From the NCBI GenBank assembly GCA_025457785.1, contig JALOTS010000153.1:1-5791 (forward strand): a DNA stretch of 5,791 nt, read 5' to 3'. The DNA comes from Pontiellaceae bacterium. Its GTDB lineage: Bacteria > Verrucomicrobiota > Kiritimatiellia > Kiritimatiellales > Tichowtungiaceae. Positions 5,733 through 5,791 of the stretch are shown here, piece by piece. Every line of letters begins with the position of its first letter. Position 1 is the stretch's first letter. Below the pieces are notes generated by a model. It did not search any database, was not told where the DNA came from, and worked only from the letters and a program-made list of their open reading frames with translations. The translations under genes were made by a program, and so were the position numbers.

Positions 5733-5791
5733 TTACCTTTTTTTATGGGCCGCCATACACGACAACTGAACCATTTTTTCTCCCTCAACAT
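5733..5791 (-). CDS. C-terminal end of an upstream gene, unidentified
   Basis: The frame ending at the TAA (5735-5733) is open to the window edge and gives 18 residues, VEGEKMVQLSCMAAHKKR. It ends 5 bp before the PilO-like start codon, the tight spacing seen through the rest of this strand, which supports it as a real gene end. In a pilus or secretion locus the gene before PilO/GspM is often PilN/GspL, but the visible tail is too short to identify. The other two minus-strand frames give either an early stop or a peptide running into the next gene. Confidence 0.5.
   Translation of the reverse strand, partial: VEGEKMVQLSCMAAHKKR

Overview
All genes I can support lie on the minus strand, so the window reads right to left. 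The core is an MCE-family phospholipid transporter: permease MlaE (2250-3071), ATPase MlaF (1483-2253) and the membrane-anchored MCE protein MlaD (555-1490), joined by 4-8 bp overlaps. This means a diderm (Gram-negative-type) bacterium. GC content looks moderate, roughly 50%. The gene order (no MlaC or MlaB beside the transporter, a repeat-bearing MlaD tail, an adjacent membrane OB-fold gene, and divergent pilus/secretion-type proteins) does not resemble the E. coli mlaFEDCB operon. A lineage outside Proteobacteria, perhaps in the PVC group (Verrucomicrobiota/Kiritimatiellota/Lentisphaerota), is my low-confidence guess; no marker gene here settles it.

Right-hand region (4517-5791): the last 18 codons of an unidentified gene, then a 183-aa single-pass protein with PilO/GspM-like architecture, then a 220-aa single-pass protein with two copies of a small beta domain resembling GspC/PilP/GspB C-terminal regions. 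They are tightly packed and look like the inner-membrane assembly part of a type II secretion or type IV pilus-like system whose other genes lie outside the window. A hairpin at 4479-4503 sits just after the last stop and may end this unit.

Central region (555-4381): after a 135-bp spacer comes a 437-aa exported protein made of about 20 short aromatic-proline repeats (W/F-P-hydrophobic, every 17-20 residues). Its stop codon overlaps the mlaE start, and mlaE-mlaF-mlaD follow. The repeat protein is the most interesting unexplained part: its coupling to mlaE makes it a candidate envelope partner of the transporter, though this is inference.

Left-hand region (1-554): 32 bp after mlaD begins a membrane-anchored OB-fold protein. 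Its reading frame stays open to the window edge, but the protein stops looking like an OB fold near position 97. The last ~95 bp hold a GC-rich hairpin and a sequence shaped like a tRNA T-arm, so this may be a junction, a truncation or a frameshift.
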